Assembly (NCBI GenBank): GCA_016710365.1
Contig: JADJVW010000001.1
Span: 372,001 to 436,000 of the forward strand
DNA from: Candidatus Caldilinea saccharophila
GTDB taxonomy: Bacteria > Chloroflexota > Anaerolineae > Caldilineales > Caldilineaceae
Length of the DNA stretch: 64,000 nt
Reading direction: 5' to 3'
Part shown: piece after piece, positions 41,363-50,966 of the stretch
How the letters are laid out: the number at the start of each line of letters is the position of its first letter
Numbering within the stretch: position 1 is the first letter of the stretch
The notes under the pieces: model-generated
Databases searched by the model: none
The model's input: the letters and a program-made list of their open reading frames with translations, nothing else
What the model was told of the DNA's origin: nothing
Made by a program: the position numbers and the translations under genes

Positions 41363-42118
41363 ATGTTAATCGATTGGTTTACGGTCGGCGCGCAGGTGCT
41401 CAACTTTCTCATCCTGGTGTGGTTGATGAAGCGCTTTCTCTACAAGCCCATCCTCAACGCCATCGATGAGCGGGAGAGGCGAATCGCCGCAGAACTCGCA
41501 AACGCCGACGCGAAAAAAGCCGAAGCTCAAACAGAGCGCGACGACTTCCAGCACAAGAACGAGGAATTCGACCAGCAACGCGCCGCACTCTTGAGCCAGG
41601 CGACGGACGCGGCGAAAGTCGAACGTCAGCGGCTCCTTGACGAAGCGCGGCAGGCGGCCGACGCCTTGAGCGCCAGGCGACAGGAAACGCTGAGAAACGA
41701 CGCCCATAATCTGAATCAAGCTATCAGCCGCCGGACCCAGCAGGAAGTGTTTGCCATCGCGCGCAAGGCACTGATGGATCTCGCTACGACGAGTTTGGAA
41801 GAACGCGTGGGCGAGGTGTTCACTCGCCGCTTGCGAGCGATGAACGGCCAGGCGAAGGCACGCCTTGCAGAGGCCCTTGAGACTGCGTCTGGCCCCGCGC
41901 TCGTACGCAGCGCGTTCGACCTGCCTGCGGAGCAACGCGCGGCGATACAAAATGCACTCAACGAAACCTTCTCGGCAGACATCCACGTCCGCTTCGAGAC
42001 CGCGCCGGACCTGATCAGCGGCATTGAACTCACCACGAATGGACAAAAAGTGGCGTGGAGCATTGCGGATTATCTGGCATCGCTGGAAAAGGGTGCCGCT
42101 GAACTTCTGAAAGAGTAA
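41363..42118 (+). CDS. atpF: N-type ATPase subunit b with delta-like C-terminus
   Basis: 251 residues: one N-terminal membrane helix (FTVGAQVLNFLILVWLMKRF), then a long charged coiled coil (ERERRIAAELANADAKKAEA onward), the peripheral stalk. The last 100 residues (LVRSAFDLPAEQRAAIQNAL; DLISGIELTTNGQKVAWSIA) look like the C-terminal domain of delta/OSCP. No separate delta gene exists in the operon, so b probably carries that function, as in other N-ATPases. It starts four bases after atpE. Confidence 0.9.
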   Translation: MLIDWFTVGAQVLNFLILVWLMKRFLYKPILNAIDERERRIAAELANADAKKAEAQTERDDFQHKNEEFDQQRAALLSQATDAAKVERQRLLDEARQAADALSARRQETLRNDAHNLNQAISRRTQQEVFAIARKALMDLATTSLEERVGEVFTRRLRAMNGQAKARLAEALETASGPALVRSAFDLPAEQRAAIQNALNETFSADIHVRFETAPDLISGIELTTNGQKVAWSIADYLASLEKGAAELLKE

Positions 42119-42196
42119 GGACAAGCCTGCAAAAGCCGACGCCACGACTCGAAATAAAGATAAACCCTGTTAACAGGTTCATTAAAAGGTGGAAAT

Positions 42197-44756
42197 ATGA
42201 GTGGAGTACCATTTGAGAAATTGGTTGGCCTGTCTCAGGATGAGGTCGTCGAGCGGCAGAAACGGGATGGGTTTAACGAATTGCCGACTCAGGAAAAACG
42301 AACGGCTCTGGTGATCCTGATCGAAGTCCTGAAAGAGCCGATGTTCTTACTCCTGATAGCCTGTGGCGCATTGTATCTGCTGTCCGGCGAATTTCAGGAA
42401 GCGATGATGCTGCTTGGTTTCGTGGGTGTCATTATCGGCATCACCTTCTATCAGGAACGAAAAACCGAGCGGGCGCTTGAAGCGCTGAAAGATCTGGCAA
42501 GCCCGCGTGCGTATGTGATCCGCAATGGCGAAAAAACGCGCATCGCCGGGCGGGAAGTGGTCTGTGATGATGTCATCCTGCTCTCGGAAGGCGACCGTGT
42601 TCCCGCAGACTGTATTCTGCTGCATGCCGCCAATGTGTCCGTTGATGAATCGCTTCTGACCGGTGAATCGGTCCCGGTGCGCAAATCTTCGACCGAAGAC
42701 GCATCAACCGCCATTGGGAAACCGGGGGGTGATGACCTGCCCTTTGCATTTTCAGGGACATTGGTGGTGTCCGGTCAGGCAGTCGGAATTGTCAAAGCGA
42801 TTGGAACCGGAACCGAATTAGGGAAAATCGGCAAGGCGCTTGAGTCGCTTGGAGAAGAGCGAACACCCCTTCAGATCCAGACCGGCAAAATCGTGCGCGC
42901 GTTCGCGATCACCGGCGGCGTGCTTTGCGCGCTGGTGGTGGTTGTGTACTGGCTGACTCGCGGCAATTTGCTTGAAGGATTCCTGGCCGGGCTATCGCTG
43001 GCGATGGCGATGCTGCCTGAAGAGTTCCCGGTGGTTTTGACGGTGTTTCTCGCGCTCGGTGCCTGGCGCATTTCAAAACATGGCGTTCTGACCCGGCGGG
43101 TTCCGGCGATCGAAACGCTTGGTTCGGCAACTGTGCTTTGCGTTGACAAAACCGGCACGTTGACACTGAATAAGATGACTGTGACCGATAGCGTGGCAGG
43201 CGATCAGGTCTTTCACGTTGGGACAGAACACGATGCTCTTCCCGAAGAAATCCACGAAGTGGTCGAATACAGCATTCTCGCCAGTCCGGTCGATCCATTT
43301 GATCCCATGGAAAAAGCCATGAAAGAACTTGGGGAACGCACGCTTGCCGACACTGAACATCTGCATGCCGGATGGACGCTTCAGCGTGAATACCCTCTCA
43401 GCCAGGATCTGCTTGCCATGTCCAGCGTGTGGACGTCCGCTTCGGGTGATGACCTGGTCATCGCCGCCAAAGGCGCGCCTGAAGCGATTGCCGATCTGTG
43501 TCACTTCGATGCCCGGAGATTACAATGGCTTACAGAAAAGATCGATCCCCAGCAATCAAGGCAAACGCGTTCTGGGCGTGGCGCGCGCGCAGTATAAAAA
43601 ACGGATCTGCCGGAGCAGCAACACGATTTTCAGTTTGAATTCATTGGCTTATTCGGTCTTGAGGACCCTGTTCGCCCGAACGTCAAAGGAGCGATTGACG
43701 AGTGCTACACCGCGGGCATCCGAACGATTATGATCACCGGAGACTATCCCGGCACGGCCATGAGCATTGCCCGGCAGATCGGTCTTCGGAATCCGGATCA
43801 GCATATTACCGGTACTGAATTGGACACCTTGACCGATGAACAACTTGCGCAGCGCATCCAAGACGTGAATGTCTTCGCCCGCATGGTGCCGGAACAAAAG
43901 CTGCGCATTGTCAAAGCGCTTAAAATAAACAAAGAAATCGTCGCCATGACCGGCGACGGCGTGAATGATGCTCCCGCCCTGAAAGCCGCTCATATTGGGA
44001 TAGCAATGGGAAACCGCGGCACGGACGTGGCGCGTGAAGCGGCCGCGCTTGTACTCCTCGATGATGATTTCAATTCGATTGTGACCGCCGTGCGGATGGG
44101 GCGGCGTATTTATGACAATCTCAAAAAAGCGATGATGTACATCCTGTCGGTTCATATCCCGATTGCGGGACTTTCGTTAATACCGATCCTTCTGAATTGG
44201 CCGTTGATTTTATTCCCTGTGCAGATTGTGTTTCTTGAACTGATTATCGATCCCGCCTGCACACTAATTTTCGAAGCGGACAACGATGACAGCGGCGTGA
44301 TGACACGCAAACCGCGCAGCATAGATGCCCAGTTATTTGACCGATTGACGGTGCTGAAATGTTTTTTTTCAAGGCGGCCTGACCCTGGCTGTAACCATTG
44401 CTGTGTACGTCTTCATACGCCATGACCATGCGGTAGACACGGCGCGAGCATTGACATTCTTCACGCTTGTGGTATGCAACCTCGGAATGATTCTCTCCAA
44501 TCGTTCACTGACACGATCGAGCATTAGTATGCTGCGAGAGAAAAATACGGCGTTCAAATGGGTCATAACCGGAACCGCTGTGTTGCTGTGCCTTGTTCTG
44601 ACAATACCATTTCTCAAGAATCTGTTTCATTTCGGCGCTGTTTCCCTGAACGGTGTGTTCCTGGCACTTGCAGGTGGAATTATCGCGGTCGCGCTGATGG
44701 AACTCATGAAGGTAATTCCTTTTTTTCATAAACACGAAGCAGTCGGTCAGGAATGA
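42197..44756 (+). CDS. P-type cation ATPase inside the N-ATPase operon (three frameshifts)
   Basis: P2-like cation pump of about 850 residues. N-terminus MSGVPFEKLVGLSQDEVVER; actuator DESLLTGESVPV; helix 4 LPEEFPVVLTVFLALGAW; phosphorylation loop CVDKTGTLTLNKM; hinge TGDGVNDAPALKAAHIG; helices 5-6 with FLELIIDPACTLIFEADNDD. The ion is unknown: PEEFP replaces the PEGLP of Ca2+ pumps. The frame must change near 43558, at an A6 run near 43600 and at a T8 run near 44365, all typical indel sites. AAAGGTGG precedes ATG. The 78-bp gap before it and 113 bp after suggest later insertion between atpF and atpA. Codon use looks less GC-rich than its neighbours (estimate). Confidence 0.9.
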
Positions 44757-44869
44757 GTGAGGGGAAAAACAGGCATTCCGAAAATATGACTACGTTGGAA
44801 CAGATGTCGAAATACGTCGGGTCATTCTACGATTAAGAGGGAATCAAAGATGGATATTATAACGAGTCA

Positions 44870-46468
44870 ATGAACATGGAACCTGAGAGCCTCAAGAGCG
44901 TTTTCGACAGCACGTTTGCTGGAATCAGGCAGGTGCGCGAAGCATTCACGCCGCAACTGACGCCACGGGAGGTGGGCACGATTACCAGTGTCACTACCGG
45001 CATCGCCAAGGTGTCGGGTCTTCCCGGCGTGGGCTTTGACGAATTGGTGTCATTTCCCGGCGGTGTGCTCGGCATTGCGTTCAACGTGGACGCGGACGAA
45101 ATTGGCGTCGTGCTACTCGGCGAATACTGGCTTCTCCACGCGGGAGACGAAGTCCAGCGCACGGGCCGGGTCATGGATGTGGCCGTGGGCGACGGATTGC
45201 TGGGGCGCGCCATCGACCCGCTTGGTCGGCCACTCGATGGCAACGGGCCGGTGGCCTCCGGCAAGCGCCTGCCCATCGAACGCCCCGCCGCGCCCATCAT
45301 GGATCGTGCGCCCGTCACGGTGCCTTTACAGTCCGGCCTCAAAGTCATCGATGCACTCATTCCCGTCGGGCGCGGTCAGCGCGAGTTGATTCTCGGCGAC
45401 CGCCAGACGGGCAAGACCGCTATTGCGATCGACACCATCCTCAACCAGCGCGACCACGATGTGTTGTGTGTGTACTGTGCCATCGGTCAGCGCGCGTCCG
45501 CCGTCGCAAAGACTGTGGCAACCTTGCGGGAAAAGGGCGCAATGGATTACACCGTCCTCGTCGTGACCGAGGGCAACGATCCGCCGGGGCTCGCTTACGT
45601 TGCTCCTTATGCGGCGACCAGCATCGCGGAGTTTTTCGTAGAAGCGGGCCGAGATGTGCTGATCGTTTACGATGACCTCACTCATCACGCGCGCGCCTAC
45701 CGAGAACTCTCTCTCTTGTTGCGCCGTCCGCCTGGTCGCGAAGCGTTTCCCGGCGACATCTTTTATATCCACTCGCGGCTGCTCGAACGTGCGACGCACT
45801 TGCGCAAGGAACTCGGCGGCGGTTCTCTCACCGCGCTGCCCATCATCGAAACCGAAGCGCAGGACATTTCCGCCTATATTCCGACCAACTTGATTTCCAT
45901 CACGGATGGGCAGATCTACCTCTCGCCGTCGCTCTTCGAATTGGGCGTACTGCCCGCGGTCGATGTCGGAAAATCCGTTTCACGCGTGGGCGGCAAGGCG
46001 CAACGGGCGGCCTACCGCGCGGTGGCGGGCGACCTCAAGCTCGCTTACGCGCAATTTGAGGAACTCGAAACCTTTTCCCGGTTCGGCGCCCGCCTGGATG
46101 AAGACACCCGGAAGATCATCGAGCACGGACGACGAATTCGCGCCTGCCTCAAGCAGCCGGAATTCGCCCCGGTGTCCGTGCCCGCGCAAATCGCCGTGCT
46201 GCTGGCGTTGACCGCAGAACTTTTCGACAGCGTGCCGCTTGACCAGATGACAGACGCCGAGCACGCCGTGCGTGAGGCGGCGGCGGATATCCCGTCGGAC
46301 GTATGCGAGCGACTGGATACCGCCGATAAATTGAGCGACGAGGATCGTGAAACGATTATCCAAACCGCCCGCCAATCGCTTGCTCGCTTCCAGCCCAAGC
46401 CTGAAGCGAAAAACGAGCCAAAGTCTGAATCGAAGCCGGACGCAGAACCTGAGCCAAAAGCCGAATGA
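44870..46468 (+). CDS. atpA: N-type ATPase alpha subunit
   Basis: 532 residues, intact frame. Nucleotide-binding but non-catalytic: Walker A GDRQTGKTAIAIDTI and the alpha-type GQRASAVAKTVATLREKGAM, DVLIVYDDLTHHARAYRELS and PPGREAFPGDIFYIHSRLLE. Its C-terminal tail is Lys/Pro/Glu-rich (PKPEAKNEPKSESKPDAEPE), like that of beta. A ribosome site (AGAGGGA) precedes an upstream out-of-frame ATG at 44850 that opens MDIITSQ and stops within the start region, so translational coupling or a frame error there is possible. Confidence 0.95.
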   Translation: MNMEPESLKSVFDSTFAGIRQVREAFTPQLTPREVGTITSVTTGIAKVSGLPGVGFDELVSFPGGVLGIAFNVDADEIGVVLLGEYWLLHAGDEVQRTGRVMDVAVGDGLLGRAIDPLGRPLDGNGPVASGKRLPIERPAAPIMDRAPVTVPLQSGLKVIDALIPVGRGQRELILGDRQTGKTAIAIDTILNQRDHDVLCVYCAIGQRASAVAKTVATLREKGAMDYTVLVVTEGNDPPGLAYVAPYAATSIAEFFVEAGRDVLIVYDDLTHHARAYRELSLLLRRPPGREAFPGDIFYIHSRLLERATHLRKELGGGSLTALPIIETEAQDISAYIPTNLISITDGQIYLSPSLFELGVLPAVDVGKSVSRVGGKAQRAAYRAVAGDLKLAYAQFEELETFSRFGARLDEDTRKIIEHGRRIRACLKQPEFAPVSVPAQIAVLLALTAELFDSVPLDQMTDAEHAVREAAADIPSDVCERLDTADKLSDEDRETIIQTARQSLARFQPKPEAKNEPKSESKPDAEPEPKAE

Positions 46469-46554
46469 AGATAGACGAGCCAATGCCCAAATCGAACCGC
46501 AGTATCAAGTGCGGCTGGCTAAACAGCCCATCATAATCACAACAGGAGAACACC

Positions 46555-46941
46555 ATGCAGATCCAAATCAATACCGGCCACAACATCGAAGGTCACCAGG
46601 CGCTGACCGCTGAGCTCAGTAGCGTCGTCGAGAGCGCCCTGGACCGACTCAGCGATCAGATCACGCAAGTGACGGTCCGCCTGAACGATGAGAACAGCGA
46701 CAAGAAGGGGGGCAATGACGACATCCGCTGCTCGATCGAAGCCCACCTCGCCGGCCGCCAACCGGTTGCGGTCTCTCACCAAGCCGCCACCGTGGCGCAA
46801 GCCGTCGAGGGCGCAGCTGATAAGTTGGCAAATTTGCTCCAGAGCACCCTGGATCGGCTGCATGATCAAACGCGCCATCGCGCACAGGAACGTAAGCACG
46901 ACCCGGGGCTGCCTGAGGAGCAACCCACCGAGCCGTCATGA
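46555..46941 (+). CDS. HPF/RaiA-type ribosome hibernation factor in the ATPase operon
   Basis: 128 residues, S30AE fold: MQIQINTGHNIEGHQALTAE, then LSDQITQVTVRLNDENSDKK, RCSIEAHLAGRQPVAVSHQA and ATVAQAVEGAADKLANLLQS, which match the beta-alpha-beta-beta-beta-alpha pattern of short HPF. It would bind the 30S decoding site and inactivate ribosomes in starvation. It has an ACAGGAGAACACC site, and its stop overlaps the atpG start (ATGA). A ribosome dormancy gene fixed between alpha and gamma of an ion-motive ATPase is unusual. Confidence 0.85.
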   Translation: MQIQINTGHNIEGHQALTAELSSVVESALDRLSDQITQVTVRLNDENSDKKGGNDDIRCSIEAHLAGRQPVAVSHQAATVAQAVEGAADKLANLLQSTLDRLHDQTRHRAQERKHDPGLPEEQPTEPS

Positions 46942-47828
46942 GCGACACCACGGCGGGTCTGCGCCGAAAGATCGGCGGAGCCGGGGATCTCCAATCCGTT
47001 GTCCGCACGATGAAGGTCATGGCCGCCTCAAGCATCGGGCAATACGAGAACTCGGTGCGCGCGTTGGCCGACTACTATCGTACTGTGGAACTGGGGCTGG
47101 GCGCGTGCTTCCGGGCAAGCGGATCCGCGCCCTTGATCCCAGATCGGGAAAGACAGACAGTTGCGGGTGCGATTGGCGCGGTCGTGTTCGGTTCAGACCA
47201 GGGACTGGTGGGCCAGTTCAATGATGTGGTGGCCGATTCTGCGGTCAAGACGCTGGCGGCTCTGCCGGGGGAGCGCCGGGTCTGGGCCGTCGGTGAGCGG
47301 GTTCATGCGCGATTGACGGATGCAGGGTTGCCGGTGATCGGACTCTTCGCCGTACCCACCTCCGTTCAGGCGATTACCCCGCTCGTTGGGCAGATTCTGG
47401 TGGAGAGCGAGAGGCGACGCGGCCGGGATGAGGTCGCCGAGCTTCACCTCTTCTACAACCGCTCGGAGTCTGCGGGGGTCTATGCGCCGATCAATCAGCG
47501 ACTGCTGCCGCTGGACGAAACTTGGCGGCGCGCGCTGGCCGAACTTCCCTGGCCGACGAAAATCTTGCCTGAAGTCATGGGTAGCGGCTCCGCCACCTTG
47601 CGGGCGCTCATTCGCGAGTATCTTTTCGTCTCACTCTTCCGGGCGTGCGCCGAATCCCTCGCCAGTGAGAACGCGAGCCGCCTGGCGGCGATGCAACGCG
47701 CCGACAAAAACATCGAAGAACTGTTGGAGGAGCTCAACAGGACATTCCACCGTTTGCGCCAGAATGGCATTGACGAGGAACTGTTCGACGTCATCTCCGG
47801 CTTCGAAGCGCTGAGCGTAGAGGAGTAG
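46938..47828 (+). CDS. atpG: N-type ATPase gamma subunit
   Basis: 296 residues. The N-terminal rotor helix LRRKIGGAGDLQSVVRTMKV MAASS and the C-terminal helix ENASRLAAMQRADKNIEELL (with the conserved M-x-x-A-x-x-N/D pattern) form the coiled coil that turns within the alpha-beta ring. The central domain contains FGSDQGLVGQFND. Overlaps the HPF gene by four bases. Last gene of the operon; the repeated stress module begins just after its stop. Confidence 0.93.
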   Translation: MSDTTAGLRRKIGGAGDLQSVVRTMKVMAASSIGQYENSVRALADYYRTVELGLGACFRASGSAPLIPDRERQTVAGAIGAVVFGSDQGLVGQFNDVVADSAVKTLAALPGERRVWAVGERVHARLTDAGLPVIGLFAVPTSVQAITPLVGQILVESERRRGRDEVAELHLFYNRSESAGVYAPINQRLLPLDETWRRALAELPWPTKILPEVMGSGSATLRALIREYLFVSLFRACAESLASENASRLAAMQRADKNIEELLEELNRTFHRLRQNGIDEELFDVISGFEALSVEE

Positions 47829-47829
47829 G

Positions 47830-47936
47830 GTGGACCAGTACACCAAAGGTTCCAGAGCCGTCCTTTGGGGCGGCTCTTTTGCGACAGAATCCCTAGCGCT
47901 TGCGCTGACGACAGTTGCGCCTCTTCCGGCTATGTT
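47830..47936 (+). promoter_or_regulatory. Repeated stress module, copy B: hairpin plus promoter
   Basis: After GTACACCAAAGGTTCC there is a hairpin AGAGCCGTCC/TTT/GGGGCGGCTCT with T-run that can end the ATPase operon. Then CCCTAGCGCTTGCGCTGACGACA gives ACGACA (47908-47913), exactly 17 bases, TATGTT (47931-47936). It drives the RNase gene at 48011. Confidence 0.7.
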
Positions 47937-48010
47937 AGATACGGAAGCGCGATCTCCCGCGATAGCGTCAGAAACAGCCGTCGCACAGCGACGGGAAAAA
48001 GGAGTTGATC

Positions 48011-49522
48011 ATGGCACAAGCACAGCAGACGGCTCAACGGCACCGTGAAATCTTGCAGCGCATTGCCCAGCGGGCGATGCTTGAGCGAGGCTTGCTGCCC
48101 GACTTTTCGGCCGCAGTGCTTGCCGAAGTTGACCGGATGCCGGTGGGCGCCGGCATAAACCAGGAGCCGGCTGGCGATCGGGCTGGGATTCGTGACCTGA
48201 CAGAACTCCTGTGGGTGTCCATCGACAACGATGATTCCCACGACCTGGATCAACTCACGCTCGCCGAGGCGCTGCCCGGCGACAAGGTCAAGATCTGTGT
48301 GGCCGTGGCGGACGTAGATGCGCTGGTCAAGGATGGCTCAGCCATCGATGCCCACGCGCGCCACAACACGACCTCGGTCTATACGGCGGCCAAGATTTTC
48401 CCGATGCTGCCGGAAAAGCTCTCTACCGACCTCACCTCCCTGAATCCAGATGTCGAACGCCTGGCCGTCGTCGTGGAAATGGTGATCGGCGTAGACGGCG
48501 CCGTGCAGGAGTCGGCGATCTATCGGGCGCGCGTGCGCAATCATGCGCAGCTCGCATACAACAGCGTGGCCGCCTGGCTGGAAGAGGGCGGCGCCGTCCC
48601 GGCGGAGATTGCGGCTGTGGCGGGATTGGCGGAGAATCTGCTCGTGCAGGATCGGATCGCCCAGCGTCTGCAGAATTTGCGGCACCTCAACGGCGCGCTG
48701 ACGCTGGAAACCATCGAGGCGAAACCAATCTTCGAAGACGGCCAACTCCGCGGTCTCGAAGCCGAAGAGAAGAACAGCGCCAAGAAGATCATCGAGGATT
48801 TCATGATTGCAGCCAACGGCGTGACCGCGCGTTATCTCGCGGCAAAGCAGTTTCCATCCATTCGCCGGGTGGTGCGCACGCCCAAACGCTGGGACCGCAT
48901 TGTCGCCCTGGCCCAGGAACGGGGTTTCCAGCTGCCGCATAACCCGGATTCGGCAGCGCTCGATGCGTTTCTCGTCAAGGCGAAAGCCGCCGATCCGCAG
49001 CGCTTCCCCGACCTTTCACTCGCGGTGATCAAACTGCTGGGCGCGGGCGAGTATATCGCAGAGGCGCCCGGCGCCACAGCCCCAGGGCACTTTGGGCTTG
49101 CCGTCAAGGACTACGCTCACTCCACCGCCCCGAACCGCCGCTACACCGATCTGATCACGCAGCGCCTGTTGAAAGCTGCGCTTGCTGGCCAGGCGACGCC
49201 CTATAGCTTTGCGCAACTGGATGTGCTGGCCAGGCATTTCAGCGCAAAAGAGGACGCCGCGAACAAGGTCGAACGGCAGGTGGCCAAATCCGCGGCGGCA
49301 CTGCTGCTCGAAGCGAGGATCGGCGAGCAGTTTGACGCGATTGTCACGGGCGCGTCGGAGAAAGGGACATGGGCCAGGTTGCTCACCCTTCCGGTTGAAG
49401 GCAGGGTGGAGCGCGACTTCGCGGGGCTGGATGTCGGCGACCGAGTGCGCGTGCAACTGCTGTCGGTCAATGTCGAACGCGGGTTTATCGACTTCAAAAA
49501 GGTCAGCAAAGAATCTGTTTGA
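48011..49522 (+). CDS. RNase II/RNase R-family exoribonuclease
   Basis: 503 residues consisting of a short N-terminal part and a full RNB domain: LLWVSIDNDDSHDLDQLTLA carries the catalytic aspartates (the D-x-x-x-x-x-DxD site), and later VKDYAHSTAPNRRYTDLITQ is the RNB signature. There are no cold-shock domains in front, and the S1-like C-terminus is reduced (LLTLPVEGRVERDFAGLDVG, DRVRVQLLSV). This suits a compact 3'-5' exonuclease of the radiation-resistance type rather than classical RNase R. AAAAAGGAG is seven bases before ATG 48011. Controlled by module B. Confidence 0.92.
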   Translation: MAQAQQTAQRHREILQRIAQRAMLERGLLPDFSAAVLAEVDRMPVGAGINQEPAGDRAGIRDLTELLWVSIDNDDSHDLDQLTLAEALPGDKVKICVAVADVDALVKDGSAIDAHARHNTTSVYTAAKIFPMLPEKLSTDLTSLNPDVERLAVVVEMVIGVDGAVQESAIYRARVRNHAQLAYNSVAAWLEEGGAVPAEIAAVAGLAENLLVQDRIAQRLQNLRHLNGALTLETIEAKPIFEDGQLRGLEAEEKNSAKKIIEDFMIAANGVTARYLAAKQFPSIRRVVRTPKRWDRIVALAQERGFQLPHNPDSAALDAFLVKAKAADPQRFPDLSLAVIKLLGAGEYIAEAPGATAPGHFGLAVKDYAHSTAPNRRYTDLITQRLLKAALAGQATPYSFAQLDVLARHFSAKEDAANKVERQVAKSAAALLLEARIGEQFDAIVTGASEKGTWARLLTLPVEGRVERDFAGLDVGDRVRVQLLSVNVERGFIDFKKVSKESV

Positions 49523-49586
49523 GCAGCCACCCATTTTGACGCGGAGACGCAGAGATGCAGAGACTGAGACGCAACTGGAGGAATTC

Positions 49587-50958
49587 ATGACCGAAAATGA
49601 ATATGACTTGATTGTAATCGGCGCAGGCGGCGCGGGCAGCACCGCGGCCTCAACCGCGGCAGGCTTGGGCAAGCGGGTCGCGTTGATTGAGCGCGATAAA
49701 CTTGGCGGTGCGTGTCTCAACTATGGCTGCGATCCCACCAAAACACTATTGCATACAGCCCACCTGCTCTACCAGGCCCAGCACGCCGCTGCGCTGGGTT
49801 TGAGCTTCCCCCACGCCGCGGCCGATTGGCCAAAAGTCCAGGCGCATGTGCGCCAGGTGCAGGAAACCATTCGTGGTGGCACGCCCGAACAGGCCCGCGC
49901 CGGTATCGCTGAGCAAGGCGTTGACCTGTTTATGGGCGAAGCGGTGTTCATGTCAGCGCACGAGATTCACGTGAACGGCGCGCCGTTGCGCAGCGCGCTT
50001 CATCATCGCCACAGGCACGGTTGCCAGCATCCCCGACATCGAGGGGCTGGCAGAGATTGGCTATATCACCAACGTGGAAGCTCTGGCGTTGCCCGAACTG
50101 CCGAAGCGCCTGGTAGTGATCGGCGGCGGCCCCATCGGTCTGGAGTTCGCGCAAATGTTTAGCCGCTTCGGCGTGCAGGTGGTGGTGCTCGAACGCGGCA
50201 ACCAGCCCTTGCCGCGCGAAGATCGCGAACTGGCGATGGCGCTCTGTACGCAGCTTACTGCGGAAGGCATTCGCCTGGAATTTGGCGCCGAGGTGTACTG
50301 CGGCGAAATCGATGCGCGCGGCAAACATGTTCACGTCCACAGCCAGGCGGGCAAGGACGAGGAGATGGTGGCCGATCAGATCTTGGTGGCGGTGGGGCGG
50401 CGACCCGCGTTGCACGCGCTCAACCTTGCGGCCGCTGGCGTGCAAACTACCGAGAACGGCATTGTGACCGATGCGACCTTGCGCACGAATGTGCCGCACA
50501 TCTGGGCCGCCGGTGACATCACCAGCCCATATCAATTCACACATGTCGCATCCGATCAAGGCGAGTTGGCGGCGCACAACGCGTTTGCCCGCGCTCCGCA
50601 AGCGTTCGACGATCGCGTCATCCCCTGGGTGACATTCACCGATCCCGAACTCGCCCGGGTCGGCGCGTCGGAGGCCGACTTGCAGGACGCAAAGATCGAC
50701 TACCGCGTGGGGCGCGTTAATTTCGATAAACTCGATCGCGCGATCACCAACAATCAGACTGCCGGCAGCGTAAAACTTCTGGCGGATGCGGATGGCAAAA
50801 TCCTTGGCGGGCACATCCTTGGCGCCAACGCCGGCGATCTGATTGCACCCGTCGTCTACGCGCTGCGCTTTGGCCTGACGGTCGAGATGGTTGCCGCGGC
50901 CATGCTGCCATACCCGACGATGGCGGAAGCGGTGCGCTGGGCTGCTGGTCAATTCTGA
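49587..50958 (+). CDS. Pyridine nucleotide-disulfide oxidoreductase, class I (one frameshift)
   Basis: FAD/NAD(P)-dependent flavoprotein like dihydrolipoamide dehydrogenase or mercuric reductase. FAD motif LIVIGAGGAGSTAASTAAGL, redox disulfide GGACLNYGCDPTKTLLH (C-x4-C), NAD motif LVVIGGGPIGLEFAQMF, and second FAD motif TNVPHIWAAGDITSP. The frame must change near 49993 (GAPLRS to RFIIATGTVASIPDIEGLAE). The C-terminus ends with YPTMAEAVRWAAGQF and lacks the HPTxSE histidine-glutamate pair of true lipoamide dehydrogenases in usual form (LPYPTMAEA), and no Cys pair of MerA is present. Substrate unassigned. Confidence 0.88.
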
Positions 50959-50966
50959 GAGGCTGC

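Noticed and set aside
49535..49580. GACGCGGAGACGCAGAGATG string as another MITE copy
   Set aside because: Shares only the GAGACGCAGAG flavour of the family, lacks the palindromic partner and the core CACAAAG word.
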